Shown here piece after piece: positions 10,462 to 24,000 of a stretch of DNA of 64,000 nucleotides. Position 1 is the stretch's first letter. Every line of letters begins with the position of its first letter. The position numbers were made by a program, and so were the translations under genes. This DNA is from Chlorocebus sabaeus (lineage: Eukaryota > Chordata > Mammalia > Primates > Cercopithecidae): NCBI RefSeq assembly GCF_047675955.1, contig NC_132925.1, positions 70,561,622 to 70,625,621 on the forward strand, in the 5' to 3' direction. The notes under the pieces were generated by a model that worked only from the letters and a program-made list of their open reading frames with translations, was not told where the DNA came from and did no database searches.

Positions 10462-12067
10462 GTGAGGATCAAAGACTTTTTCTCTGTGTGACCCAGTTAC
10501 TGTACAAATAATGCTGCTATCAACATTTGTGTACACGTTTTTATATGAACATATGTTTTCATTTCTCTTGGGTATATACCTAGGAGTGGAATTGCTGGGT
10601 CAAATGGTAACTATCTTTAACCCTTTGATGAACAGCAAGGCTGCTTTTCAAAGTGCTGCACCATTTTGCATCCCAAGCAGCAGTATATGTGGTTCCAATG
10701 CCGACACATCCTCAATGATACTTGTTACTTTTAGTTTTGTGTGCATGTATAGTTTATGCCATCCTAGTGGGTTGAAGTGGTACCTTCTTGTGGTTTTGAT
10801 TTGCATTTGCCTCATCACTAATGATGGCTGAGCACCTTTTCATGTGCTTCTCAGCTATTCATATATCTTTAGTAGAGAAATGTCTATTCAGATCTCTTGC
10901 TCATTTAAGATGTTGGTGTTCTTGGTCATTAAAAAAAAAAAAAGAAAAAAAAGCCAAGTTATCAACATTAACTGAAGTCAGGATGTTGGTTCTCAAATAT
11001 CTTAGGAGAAATTCTTCTGCCCCACCCCCCTGCCAAGACAGAGTCTCACTCTGTCACCCAGACTGCAGTGCAGTGGTGCAATCTTGACTCACTGCAACCT
11101 CCACCTCCCAGGTTCAAGTGATGCTCATGCCTCAGCCTCCCAAGTAGCTGGGAGTATAGGCATGCACCACCACACCAAGCTAATTTTTGTGTTTTTAGTA
11201 GAGACAGGCTTTCACCAGGCTGGTCTCGAACTCCTGACCTCAGGTGATCCACCTGCCTTGGCCTCCCAAAGTGCTGAACCATGGCACCTGGCCTTAAGAT
11301 AAATTATTAATCAGTCCTTAGTGGGAACTTTTCAGTCCCAAGATGGTTATGGATGGTTAGAGGCCAGAGGGATGAGAGGAAATACCTGTGATAAAAAGGT
11401 GACCCGAAGAGATAAGCAAAATTCCTACAAAAGAACATTAGTAACGCATCATACACACACAGTCTGTCTACCTCTTGCCTGTTCTCTCTCTGTTTCTCTC
11501 TCTCTTTCACTCCCCCTCCCTCCCTTCTACCCTCCTTTCCTTCTCCCCCTCTCCCTCCTCCTCCACCTCCTCCTCCTTCTCCCCCCTCCCCTTTCCTCTT
11601 TCCATCTGGTGTACAAGCAGCACTCTGGACAGTTTTGGACTTGCATATTTTCAGCCATTATCATTAAGTGCATTATCTGATAATGTCAGAGCCAGCCAAA
11701 TGTACCTAGATCTGAAATGCTCTTTTACCTTGAATTAGGTGCTCATCCCACACTTGGTTGCTGCATCTTTAAAATCTTATCCCGGCCGGGCGCGGTGGCT
11801 CACGCCTGTAATCCCAGCACTTTGGGAGGCCAAGGTGGGCGGATCACAAGGTCAGGAGATCAAGACCATCCTGGCTAACACAGTGAAACCCCGTCTCTAC
11901 TAAAAATACAAAAAATTAGCCAGGTGTGGTATTGGGCACCTGTAGCCCCAGCTACTCGGGAGGCTGAGGCAGGAGAATGGCGTGAATCTGGGAGGCGGAG
12001 CTTGCAGTGAGCCGAGATCGCGCCACTGCACTCCAGCCTGGGCGACAGAGCGAGACTCCGTCTCAAA

Positions 12068-12110
<43 letters not shown>

Positions 12111-15100
12111 ATCTTATCCATTTATTCCTTACCACTTGTGATGGCTATACATCCTTAGAGTTTCTAACTAAAAGTTTTTGTATCATCTCTAATTTGACTG
12201 ATTCTTTATCAGCTTTTGAGTTCATGTGTATGTGTTTTTAAACATGTTGTTTATCCAGAAAGAGATTACTTAGGTCTGAATTGTTTTGTTGTAAAAGGAG
12301 AAAATCAGAAACTTGGTCGCCATTTGCATAAGAGTTTTTGCAACAGAAGACAAGTAAGAGGAACATGCCTTGTTACACTGCTGCTCGCAGGGAACATTTT
12401 GCATCATGCTGGGCCAGAGGGGAATTATTTGAGTGCTTTCTTTAATCTTTCAGGATTTCAGTTTCAAGAAGAACCTTTGGGCAAAGTGGCCTCTTTGTGC
12501 AAACATGGTATGCTAACTCTTCTCTCATCAAGTCCATTTGGGTAATGGCAATTAGTCAGCATCAGTTTTACCTGGACAGGAAACAAAGCAAAGTAAGTAA
12601 CTGGCATCATTTCTATAGGGACAGATTCCCGTTTTGCATTCTGTTTAGAAGATAAGCCTTCTCACAAAAGATGCAAGCACATATATTTTTGCTCTCTGCG
12701 ATTTTTTTATGTTTAACTTCCAACTATTTCAGATTTTTTATATGTTTAAATGATGGGCAATATATAAGCTGCTTTATAAGTTGTAAGACTGGCCAGCTTG
12801 TTGCCATGCATGTTTGTATATACTGGTGACACTGCTGGTGGTGATGGTGCCGGTGACATTTTAAAATTAGTAACTGAACCACACCATGAGAAAATCATGT
12901 ATAGTTATTAAAACATCTTAACTACAAAGCTTAAGGCTTGTGGGCTTTTCGTTTTGTTTTATTTTTTGGTCTGAAGAATGCCACTTGAATATGTGAAAAT
13001 TCTAAATTATCTTCTGTGTTGATATTTTTATTGTATGTTAACTTAATTGTTTTATTAATTTGAAGTATGTTTGAGTTAATTCTGTTTCATTGTTGTATAC
13101 CTCTTAGGCAAAAATTCCTTCAGCCAGGAGTTTAGACGAGATTGCAATGGATTTGACAGAGACAGGAACACAAAGGGCCTCCAAGCTGGTGACTCTGGAG
13201 GCGAAAAGTCAGTTCATCATGGCAAGCAATGGCAGTTTAATCTCCTCAGGTAACATCTTGGGATTAGAGAATGTGCAAGCCATCTTTATTTTGTTTCTTT
13301 TATCGGTCATAAACCACTTCTAAATTCATCTTTTAATCCATTCTTTTGGAAATAAATAAGCATGTCAGTAAATATGTATGCAACAGCTTTGAATAAAATT
13401 TTTAGGCTAAGTTTTTAAAGAATATGTAGAAAGTCAAATTATAAATAGGTTGTGCATGTAATATGAGATACAAGGATGGTGAGTTCCTTGGTGTGGCTTG
13501 AAAGAACATATTCCACAGCAGCTGCTTTTTCCAGCATTTAGTTTTTGATACAGATAATTGTCTAATTCTCCATGCAATATAAAATGCTGCACAAACATGA
13601 TTACAAGCATACCCCTCAAATGTGATAGCTTCCCCTAAGCCCTTCCTCTGTAAAAATTCTGGAATCTCTTATCATTAACTATATGTAACTTTACTAAAAT
13701 GATTCTTCCCATCTAAATCTCACTGTCAACTTGTGAATCTGAAGCATGACCTTCCTTCACACAGATTTTTCTTTTCCTTGCTTGCTTACTTTCTAAAAGA
13801 ACACTCGAAACAACTCTTCAAGGACCGTCTTACCTTCTCTTCTACTCAGAAAAATGAAAATTTTCCTTGGGTGTGTCTGGGACATTAAACATTTTATTGT
13901 TACCCCCAAAATGACTGAGCCAGGATGCAAAAAGGCACATTTTCTTACCAGATTCTGTTTGATACCCAGAAGAATGAGAGAATGTTTTTCTAGTTTCCTT
14001 TTATTATGTTGAGAAACAAGGAGAAAAGAAATAAACTACCATTTAATAGCAGCTTTAGCTTAAAAATCCTTTGTCCCTTAGAAAGGAAGGAAACATCCCT
14101 TGTATAAACCTTCCCTGCCCTTCCCTCATTCCCTAGGTTCTCAAGACTCAGAAGTTAGTGAGGAGCAAAAGAGAGAAAAAATCCTTGAACTAAAGAAGAA
14201 GGAGAAACTATTACAAGAAAAACTTCTGAAAAAAGTTGAGGAGCTTAAGAAGATCTGTCTGCGGGAGGCTGTGAGTCTGCTCTTTTGGGCTCATCGAATT
14301 GTGTTTGACAACTTTGGCCAGTGTCAGTTATCCGCTCTTGATTCTGTCCTGTTTTACAGGAGCTCACAGGCAAAATGCCAAAGGAGTATCCCCTGAACGT
14401 AGGCGAGAAGCCTCCTCAGGTCAGAAGACGTGTGGGTACTGCCTTCAAATTAGATGACAACTTGCTGCCGAGTGAAGAGGTATGAACAACGCCTCTGAGC
14501 CTTTCAATTAATCCTGAGACAGGAAAGCTGTCTGACTGTAGTGGACTTTTTCCTTTGGTTTTTGAGTCTCTGCTGTATGTTATCTCACCAGCAGAGATGG
14601 ATCATGTAGACCAAACTGAACTCTTTCTTTCATGCCCACTCCAGTCAAAATTGAGTTCTCACTACTTTATTCCCCAAATTATAGACAGCATCCAGTGAAC
14701 TCCAAATGTTTCTCAATTGAGAGGCAGTATTATAAGAATTAAGAACTCCAGCATTAGGTTCGTTTACTTAAAATTAAATAATAGCCTTTGGCAAATAGTT
14801 TAGCCTCTCTAAAGTCTCAATTCTCAGGCCTCAGTTTTCCTCATCTGTAAAATGGGGGTAATGATTGGACTTCCCTCCAAGGCATCCAGTGAGTATTAAA
14901 TGAGATAATACATGCACAGCACTGAGTTACAATCAAGTTAAAATATTTGTTAGCCAATATAGAATGTATAATACTTTCTCATTTGCATGTCATCAGCCAA
15001 TATGACCATACCTATGTTTCTTGTAGAAATTTGACCATCTTAGCTTTAGAAAATTATCTGTTTTCTTCTTTGGAAATCTTTGCTATTTATTGAGTGCTTA

Positions 15101-18059
15101 CTGTGTACCCATCTCTGAGCTAAGCAATGCACATATATTATCTCATTTAATCCTCATCCTACTTTCATAAGGTAGGTGTTATCTTCATTTTACAAATGAA
15201 AAAAACTGAAGCATTAAAGGATGAAGCTGTGTATCCAGGGTCATGCAACCAGGAATTACCAGGAAGAAGATCAACCCCAAATTTATCTTTCTCTAAAACT
15301 ATGCATATGAATATAACCTTCTGCATCCATGAGCTTTGAGTTAAGAATATATCCATAAAAACTGTGATCTTCTCCCAACCCACTGAATGAATGAAAGGCC
15401 ATTCCCTTCCTTGAAAAGGGAAGAGGTTTGGACTAATGAGAAGTTCAAGTTAAGACGGGTAAAGGAAAGTGTTTGACAAGGATGTCTATGCAGTAAAATT
15501 TGGGAAGGTAGTGTTCTCAAAGAACAGCTGATTCAAGAAAGTGCACAGGAAGTTTTATTACACACTACATGTAAGAGTTGGTTGTATGTGTCCATAAAAA
15601 TAAAACTATCATTGTATAAATGCAGGATCCTGCTTTGCAAGAACTGGAGAGTAATTTTCTAATACAACAAAAGCTGGTGGAAGCTGCAAAGAAACTTGCC
15701 AACGAGCCAGACCTTTGTAAAACTGTGAAGAAAAAGCGAAAGCAAGATTACACAGATGCAGTGAAAAAGCTTCAGGAGATTGAAAATGCAATAAACGAAT
15801 ACCGAATTAGGTGTGGAAAGAAACCCAACCAGAAAGCAGCAGTGTTACCAGGTTAGTAATAAGTAAGGTTTTTTTTGAGTCCCCTACTCAATACTTAATG
15901 GTACCTAGCATGTCCAAACCAGTTACCAGTTAATTTGGTGAGAGATAGAAAGAAGAACCAGATGATCAAAACTAAGTTTTCTTTTTTATTTGTAGACAGA
16001 CTTTCACTCTTGTTGCCCATGCTGGAGTGCAATGGGGCAATCTCGGCTCACTGCAACCTCCACCTCCCGGGTTGAAGTGATTGTCCTGCCTCAGCCTCCC
16101 AAGTAGCTGGGGTTACAAGCATGCACCACCACACTCAGCTAATTTTGTATTTTTGGTAGAGACAGGGTTTCTCTATCTTGGTCAGGCTGTTCTCAAACTC
16201 CTGATCTCAGGTGATCCACCCTTCTTGGCCTCCCAAAGTGCTGGGATTACAGGCATGAGCCACTGTGCCTGACAAAACTAAGTTTCTTAGGATAAAAATT
16301 ATTTGGAATTTCAGTTTTGTAAGTATGTAAACTTGATTAAAAATTTCTGTAATTTATGAAGGCTATTTAAAGATATGGGCAGCACGGGCACAGCACCCCA
16401 CACTATAATCCCAGCACTTTGGGAGGCTGAGGTGAGCAGATCACTTGAGCTAAGGATTTTGAGACCTCTGGGAAGCATGGTGAAACCCCGTCTCTTCAAA
16501 AAATATTTTAAAAATTAGCCAGGCGTGGTGGTGCACACCTGTAGTCCCAGCCACAGGGGAGGTTGAAATGGGAGGATCATTTGAGCCCAGGCAGTTGAGG
16601 CTGCAATGAGCTATGATTGCACCACTGCACTCCAGCATGGGTGACAGGGCAAGACCCTGTCTTAAAAAAAAGTAAACAAGATTAAAAAAATAAAGATATA
16701 GGCAAATGGTCATGATATAACATGAAATGCAGAAAAGCCCGATATAAAATTGTTACCACAACATAATCTCAATTTTATAGAAATATGCACACACAAAGAC
16801 TGGCCAAGAACTATTTCAAAGTACTAATAGTTGTGAAATTTCAAGTAACTTAATTTTCTTCTTAATATTCTTCTGTATTTTCCAAGTTCTCAACATTATG
16901 TATTTATGACTTTCATTTTCAGAAAAAAAAGTAAACTGAGAAATCCCAGGTAGATTTAAAATCCAATTGACCTTACATGTTTGTTGGCATGGTTTTCAGC
17001 CTGGTGATTGAAATATGATTGTATTTTTTTGATTCTAAGAGTTTTTTTCCTTTACATTTTAACATCTATGAAATTGGGATGGTTTTGTTTTTTTTGTTTG
17101 TTTGCTTTTGTTTTTGTTTTTGAGACAGAATCTCTCTCTGTGGCCCAAGCTGGAGTGCAGTGCTACCATCAAACTTCACTGCAGCCTCGACTTCCTGGGC
17201 TCAGGTGATCCTCCTACCTCAGCCTCCCTAGTAGCTGGGACTATAGGTGCACACCACCATGCCTGACTAATGTTTTGTAGACATGGGGATTCACTGTGTT
17301 GCCCAGGCTAGTCTCAAACTCCTGAGCTCAAGCAATCCTCCCGCCTCAGCCTCCCAAAGTGCTGGGATTGCAGGTGTGAGCCACCATGCCCAGTCTTGGG
17401 ATAGTTCTTAACACACTAGATGATGTGTTACAATCATACTTGGCAGTGCTTTTTCAATTAATTTATTTTTTACTGGTATTTAAAATATATATCTTAGATT
17501 TGATGAAATAAGGTGAGTGAGTTTAGAATATACTTGGGTGTAGAACATATGATTTACAAAGCAGACGTTGCTTTTGGAAAGGGAATGTACAGCATCAACA
17601 CACAAGTGTTAGTCCACTGCAGCTGGAGAATGTAGAGTAGCTTTGACTGAACGTGAAATCCAGGTGGCCTTGGGGTTGGTTAATTTCTGGACCTACAGAT
17701 ATGGGTTATTAGCATTGTGCTTAACTTCATGACCATTTGCTATGGCCCATTCATCCTCAAACTGTGCAAAATTCAAATGTTCTCCTTTACAGTGAAAGTA
17801 TGCCTGACAGCTGACTATACTGGCACCTTGCCTTCAAGCTCCACTGTGTGTCCAATAGAGAGAGTTCACTTGTCTCTGATACAGCTTAACATTAGAGATT
17901 GGTTGGAGAGCTTCCCTTCATAATGGTTTTGAAATTTATGTTGAAGGATTATATTTGCCTAGAACTTTGTGCCAAAGCACTCAACTGAATATGGAATGAT
18001 TTGCAAATGCAGATCAACGCATCTGAGATACTTATCTTTACTGAATATGTTTGTGGGGG

Positions 18060-18090
<31 letters not shown>

Positions 18091-21000
18091 GAGACAGAGC
18101 TCTCTCTGCTGCCCAGGTTGGAGTGCAGTGGCATGATCTTGGCTCACTGCAACCTCTGCCTCCCAGGTTCAAGCAGCTCTTCTGCCTCAGCCTCCCAAAT
18201 AGCTGGGGTTACAGGCATGCACCACTATGCTTGGCTAATTTTTGTATTTTTAGTAGAGACAGTGTTTCACTGTGTTGGCCAGGCTGGTCTCAAATTCCTG
18301 ACCTCCAGTCATCCGCCAACCTCAGCCTCTCGAAGTGCTGAAGATTACAGGCGTGAGCCACCGCACCCGGCCATGTTCTTTAACATTTGATGGATACCAG
18401 CAATAGTCAGAGTGTTATGGCCATTGCCAACCAGAACGCAGTGTCTAGGTAACTAAAGATTTAAGTCTAGCTAACATTTACTGAGCATTTACCATGTAAT
18501 GCTGGGAGCTGGGCTAGGGGCTTTACATCCGTTATTCTAACGCCTCACCCCAGCACTACGTGATAGGTACTGCTGTTATCCCCATTGTGGGGTTGAGCCA
18601 GGTGATACAGATTAATTTGCCCAAAGTCTCATAGTTGATAAGTGGCAAAACCAAGACTTAAACCTAATTCAGTGGTTCTCAACCAGGGAGGCTGGAAATC
18701 CTATAATGCACAGGACAGTTCCCCAGGACAGAGGATTATCCAGTTCAAAATGTCAGTAGTGCCACTGTTGAGAAACCTGTTGAAAAGCTTGGCCAGTCAT
18801 AGTGATTCACACCTTTAATCCCAGTACTTTGGGAGGCCTAGGCAGGCAGATCACTTGAGCCCAGGAGTTTAAGACCAGTCTGGCCAAATGGTGATACCCT
18901 ATCTTTACTAAAAAGCCAAAAAATTAGCCAAGTGTGGTGCTGTGTACCTGTAATTTCAGCTACTCAGAAGGCTGAGGCGGGAGGATTGCTTAAGCGCAGG
19001 AGGTTGAGGCTGCAGTGAGCCATGATTGCACCATTGCACTCCAGCCTGGGCAACAGAATGAGACCCTGTCCTAAAAACAAACAAGAAAAAAAGAAAGAAG
19101 AAAAGCCCTTTCTTTCAGGGAGGGGTCAAAAGCCAAGTTATATTAAGAGTAGATTCTCAAATGAGGATTCAAATGTGTTTTATTTAACATTTAGCATTTA
19201 TGATAAGAATGGCATGATTTTTCTTTCCAGTTTGTTGGTCGTAAGCACTAAATATGCAGGTAAAGTTTTCTTCCAGTGTAGAAGAAACACTGAAAACTAG
19301 TTTAAAACCAGCACTGCCTTGAAATCTGTTCCATTTTAAGAAATAATCTAATGTAATATTTGTACCATATGTAAAATGTTTTGATTTTTGTTAGTATATG
19401 AGTCGATTCTTACTATGGTAGTTAATTATTCTTAATGCACTGTAATTAATTACATTTACTGAAATGAAAATAAAATGCACTCCATTGAAAATTGTTTCTC
19501 TAAGCCCCCTCTAATTGTATAAATGCACAATTGCACTAAAGGCAGTTATTTTTATTCACAGAAGACATAATCCCCTCAGAGAGTAGCTCTTTGTCTGACA
19601 CCACCACCTTTGATGATCGTAAGTGGCTCTTCCTTTTTTGGTTTAACAATGTGAGATATTCTGAAATAATTAAGATAATGTTCTTAGTTAAGTAAGGCCT
19701 ATTTGTTTTTCTATTGAGAAGAAGTAGAATAAACTAACTTACATTTATGCAAAATGGTTGGGAAAGGAAGTGTATGATTAACACCTACTCAGGTTAACTC
19801 AGTATTAATAACAGGACCACAAAAATCACATGACCTCAGGAAATCAGAATGCCCTCACAGGAGTATCTAAGTCTCTCAGTAAGGACTTTAAGGCTCTCTA
19901 AAGTGTTTCTTAACTTTTTATTTTGAAGTAATCATAGAGTCATGGAGAGCTGCATGATTAATAGGAAGACTCCTTCACCCAGCTTTTCCCAATGGTGACA
20001 TCTTATGTATCTGGAGTCCCATATCAAAACCAGGATATTAGATTGTACGCTTTATCACTGTATTCATCACAATATGAAATAAACTTCCATATTCTAGATA
20101 AAGGAAAGTTTATTTTACTTAGGAAGAAAGGCACAGTTAGACATTGGGCTACCTGTCATTTTGTTGTTTCATAGGGGCAGGCTGTATTGATTGTAATGGC
20201 CTGTATTTGTTCAATGTATTTCTTTTTTTCTTTTCTTTCCTTTTTGTTTTTGTTTGTTTGTTTGTTTGTTTGTTTGTTTGAGATGGAGTTTCGCTCTTGT
20301 TGCCCAGGCTAGAGTGCAATGGCGCGACCTCAGCTCACTGCAACCTCTGCCTCCCGAGTTCAAGCAATTCTCCTGCCTCAGCCTCCCTAGTAGCTGGGAT
20401 TACAGGCATTAGCCACCACGCCTGGCTAATTTTTGTATTTTTAGTAAAGATGGGGTTTCACCATGTTGATCAGGCTAGTCTCGAACTCCTGACCTCAGGT
20501 GATCCACCTGCCTCAGCCTCCCAAAGTGCTGGGATTACAGGCATGAGCCACCGTGCCCAGCCGTTTAATACATTTCATTATAGAATGGGTTTACTATCAA
20601 CTAATAGAGTATTTCTTTGTCATCTCTTGTACTTAATCATGATTGAGTTGGCTATCTCTGTGGTATGACTTGAATTCCAGGAAACCACCCCCACACCGCT
20701 TTATCTTCCCCAAGTTTTATGGTGCATAAAATTTCACCACTGCAGAATTCTTCCTGTGAACTGATATTTGGTCATGCTTGCCATCCCTCTTTGAAAATGT
20801 AAATATCAGTGGGAAACATAACAAGCCTCTAATGATGCAGCATAAGTCAGTTTCCTTACTTTCAATGACAGGATAAGCCTTTGGCCAAAGAGGCCTAAAA
20901 ACTTTAAAAGTAAAGGTGAACAAAAATGATCCAGGCCAACTTCCCCTTGGTTCATACTGGAAGTTTTCTTTAACATAGCTTTTTAAAAGCTGCGGTATTA

Positions 21001-24000
21001 CCCATTCCCCTTGAGTGCTTTACTCACTCAGAGTGACACCTGTTGAATTTGGCAAAAGATGGTTCAGGTCCCAGAAGAGTGTTCAGTAATTTCATTTTTT
21101 CTGGTGTATAAAATATAAAAATTAACTCCTTGAAAGTTATGATCTTCTAAAAATATCATCTTTGGAAGAACATTTTGTTCACTAAATCTTCCAATTTCTT
21201 TTTTGAGATGTTGGCAAGATATTTATTTACCTATTAATTGGCCTACTTATTTTTTCATTCACCCATTTACTTATTATAGCCAGTGACGCCTTCACTCTTG
21301 CTGGGCAGCGATCAAGTTCAGTACCTCATTCTCCAAGAATTCTTCCCCCCAAGTCTCTTGGTATTGAGCGAATCCATTTCAGAAAGTCGTCCATCAATGA
21401 ACAGTTTGTGGATACCAGGCAGTCCAGGTGAGAGGTCGTATCGTCAGTAAGGTTAATGCCTCACAGCTAGGAAATTTTTCCTCCAAAATGCAATGTATGG
21501 TTGATACATTTTTACATGTTTTTATTTATCCTTCCAAAAGATGTTATCTTATAAAACTGGGGCATAGAAACTGACCCAGTTATTTGTTGGTCACAGCAAA
21601 TGAAAATGTTTTTAATAAGTCTTTTAAAATGCATTTGACCATTTCCTTGACTTTACAGTCTACTTGATCTATATTAACTTATAGGGACATTAATTATCAT
21701 CTGGATTTGGATATACTGTCCAGAGTTCACTTTCATAGTCACTGGTCTAAGGAAATTGTCACTAAAGTCCACTCTGCCAAACCAAGTAGCAGGACTGATT
21801 TCCAGTCCTGCAAATACACATGGAACTTAAACTCATAATCTGTAAAATACATAATCCACGCATTTTCCCAGATATCTCAGGTAAACATTATCAGGGCAGT
21901 GAGACCAGGTTTTAGAAACATGACGGCCAGTGGTTCCCAGAATTTGGCTGTATGGGTCAATCCTTAAAAAACAAACAGTTACCAGCTGTTTGCTTTGCCT
22001 AAAAAGAAATTTTCCAACAGGTTGAGTGTGGCAGCTCATACCTATAATCCCAGCACTTTGGGAGGCCAAGGTTGGGAGGATCACTTGAGCTCAAGAGCTG
22101 GAGACGACCAGTCTGGGCAACCTAATGAAGCCCCATCTCTACAAATTTTATAGACAAGAGTCTCTTTGTGTCACTCAGGCTGGAGTGCAGTGGTATAATC
22201 TCAGCTCACTGCAACCTCTGCCTCCTGGGTTCAAGCAATTCTCCCACCTCAGCCTCCCAAGTAACTGGGATTACAGGCATGTGCCACCACACCTGGCTAA
22301 TTTTTATGTTTTTAGTAGAGACAGGGTCTCACCATGTTGGCCAGGCTGGTCTTGAACTCCTGACCCCAGGTGATCCAACCACCTCAGTCTCCCAAAGTGC
22401 TGGAATTACAGGCATGAGCCACTGTGCCCAGCCCAAAATTTTTTTTTTCAATTAGCCAGATGTGGTGTTGCATACCTGTAGTCCTAGCTACTTGGGAGAC
22501 TGAGGCAGGAGGATTGCTTGAGCCCAGGATTTCACGATTGAAGTGAACTATGATCGTGTCACTGCACCCCAGCCTGCGCAACAGAGCAAGATGCTGTCTC
22601 AGAAAAAAAAAAAGGAAAAGAAAAGAAAAAGAAAACAAAAGAAACATTCAAACAAGTAGCACCATGAATCCATGAAATAAATGACATTTTTATATCAAAA
22701 ATATATTCACTATCATTGTTGTAGTAATACTAATCAAATGAAGTTAACATTTCACTTAATGTAATGTTAATTTCATGTTATATTAACTTCATATAACATT
22801 TCTATTGAGCACTAATTTTTTTTTTTTTTTTTTTTTTCTGAGACGGAGTCTTACCCTGTCACCCAGGCTGGAGTGCAGTGGCGCCATCTTGGCTCACTGC
22901 AACCTTCGCCTTTTGGGTTCAAGCTATTCTCCCCCCTCAGCCTCCCAAGTAGCTGGGACTCAGACGCCTGCCACCACACCTGGCTAATTTTTGTATTTTT
23001 AGTAGAGATAGAGTTTCATCATGTTGGCCAGGATGGTCTTGAACTCGTGACCTCAGGTGATCTGCCCACTTTGGCCTTGCAAAGTGCTAGGATTACAGGC
23101 ATAAGTCACTGCACCTGGTCACTATTGAGTACTTACTGTGTCCCAGATACTGTTTATGTTTTTCCTAGGTAATTTATTAACGGATTTAAACTTCACGACA
23201 ACCCTGATAGTGTTACTACTGTCATTACCCTTTACAGATAAGCACACTGAGGGCCAGGGACCATGAATAACTTCTTTGGGTTCATCAGCTAGTAAACATG
23301 GGAATCATGGTTTGAACCTAGGTAGCCTAGAACTTGGCAGGATCCAAAGCTTGCGATCTGATTTCACTGAATTTGTTATACCGCATCTCAGCAAAGATGG
23401 GAAGTATTTGCTCTACAAGGGCCAAAAATAAAAATCAAAAAAATTTAAATAAAGGAAATTATTCTCAAAATCAAGGTGGATTATTAGATTATTCAAGTTG
23501 GATAAATTGTGATTTATGAAAATATAACCTACACATTGTTATATTTCTATTTTATTTTTATTTTATTTTATTTTATTTTATTTTATTTTATTTTATTTTA
23601 TTTTATTTTTTGAGATGGAGTCTCACTCAGCCACCCAGGCTGGAGTGCAGTGGTGCAATCTCGGCTCACTGCAAGCTCCGCCTCCCAGGTTCATGCCATT
23701 CTTCTGCCTCTGGGTCCCGAATAGCTGGGACTACAGGCACCCGCCACCATGCCCGGGTAATTTTTTTGTATTTTTAGTAGAGACGATGTTTCACTGTATT
23801 AGCCAGGATGGTCTTGATCTCCTGACCTCGTGATCCACCGACGTCGGCCTCCCAAAGTGCCGTGATTACAGGTGTGAGCCACCGCACCTGGCCACATTGT
23901 TATATTTCTAATTTGTTAAAGGCCAGTGAAAACTTTATCACATATCAGCCCAGTTTGTGGATTAGCATTTAGGAACTTTTGCCTGAAGTGGTAAGAGATC

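Noticed and set aside
10511..10831. 106-codon ORF after exon A
   Set aside because: Lies entirely in an antisense ancient L1 fragment and does not encode an L1 protein in that orientation.
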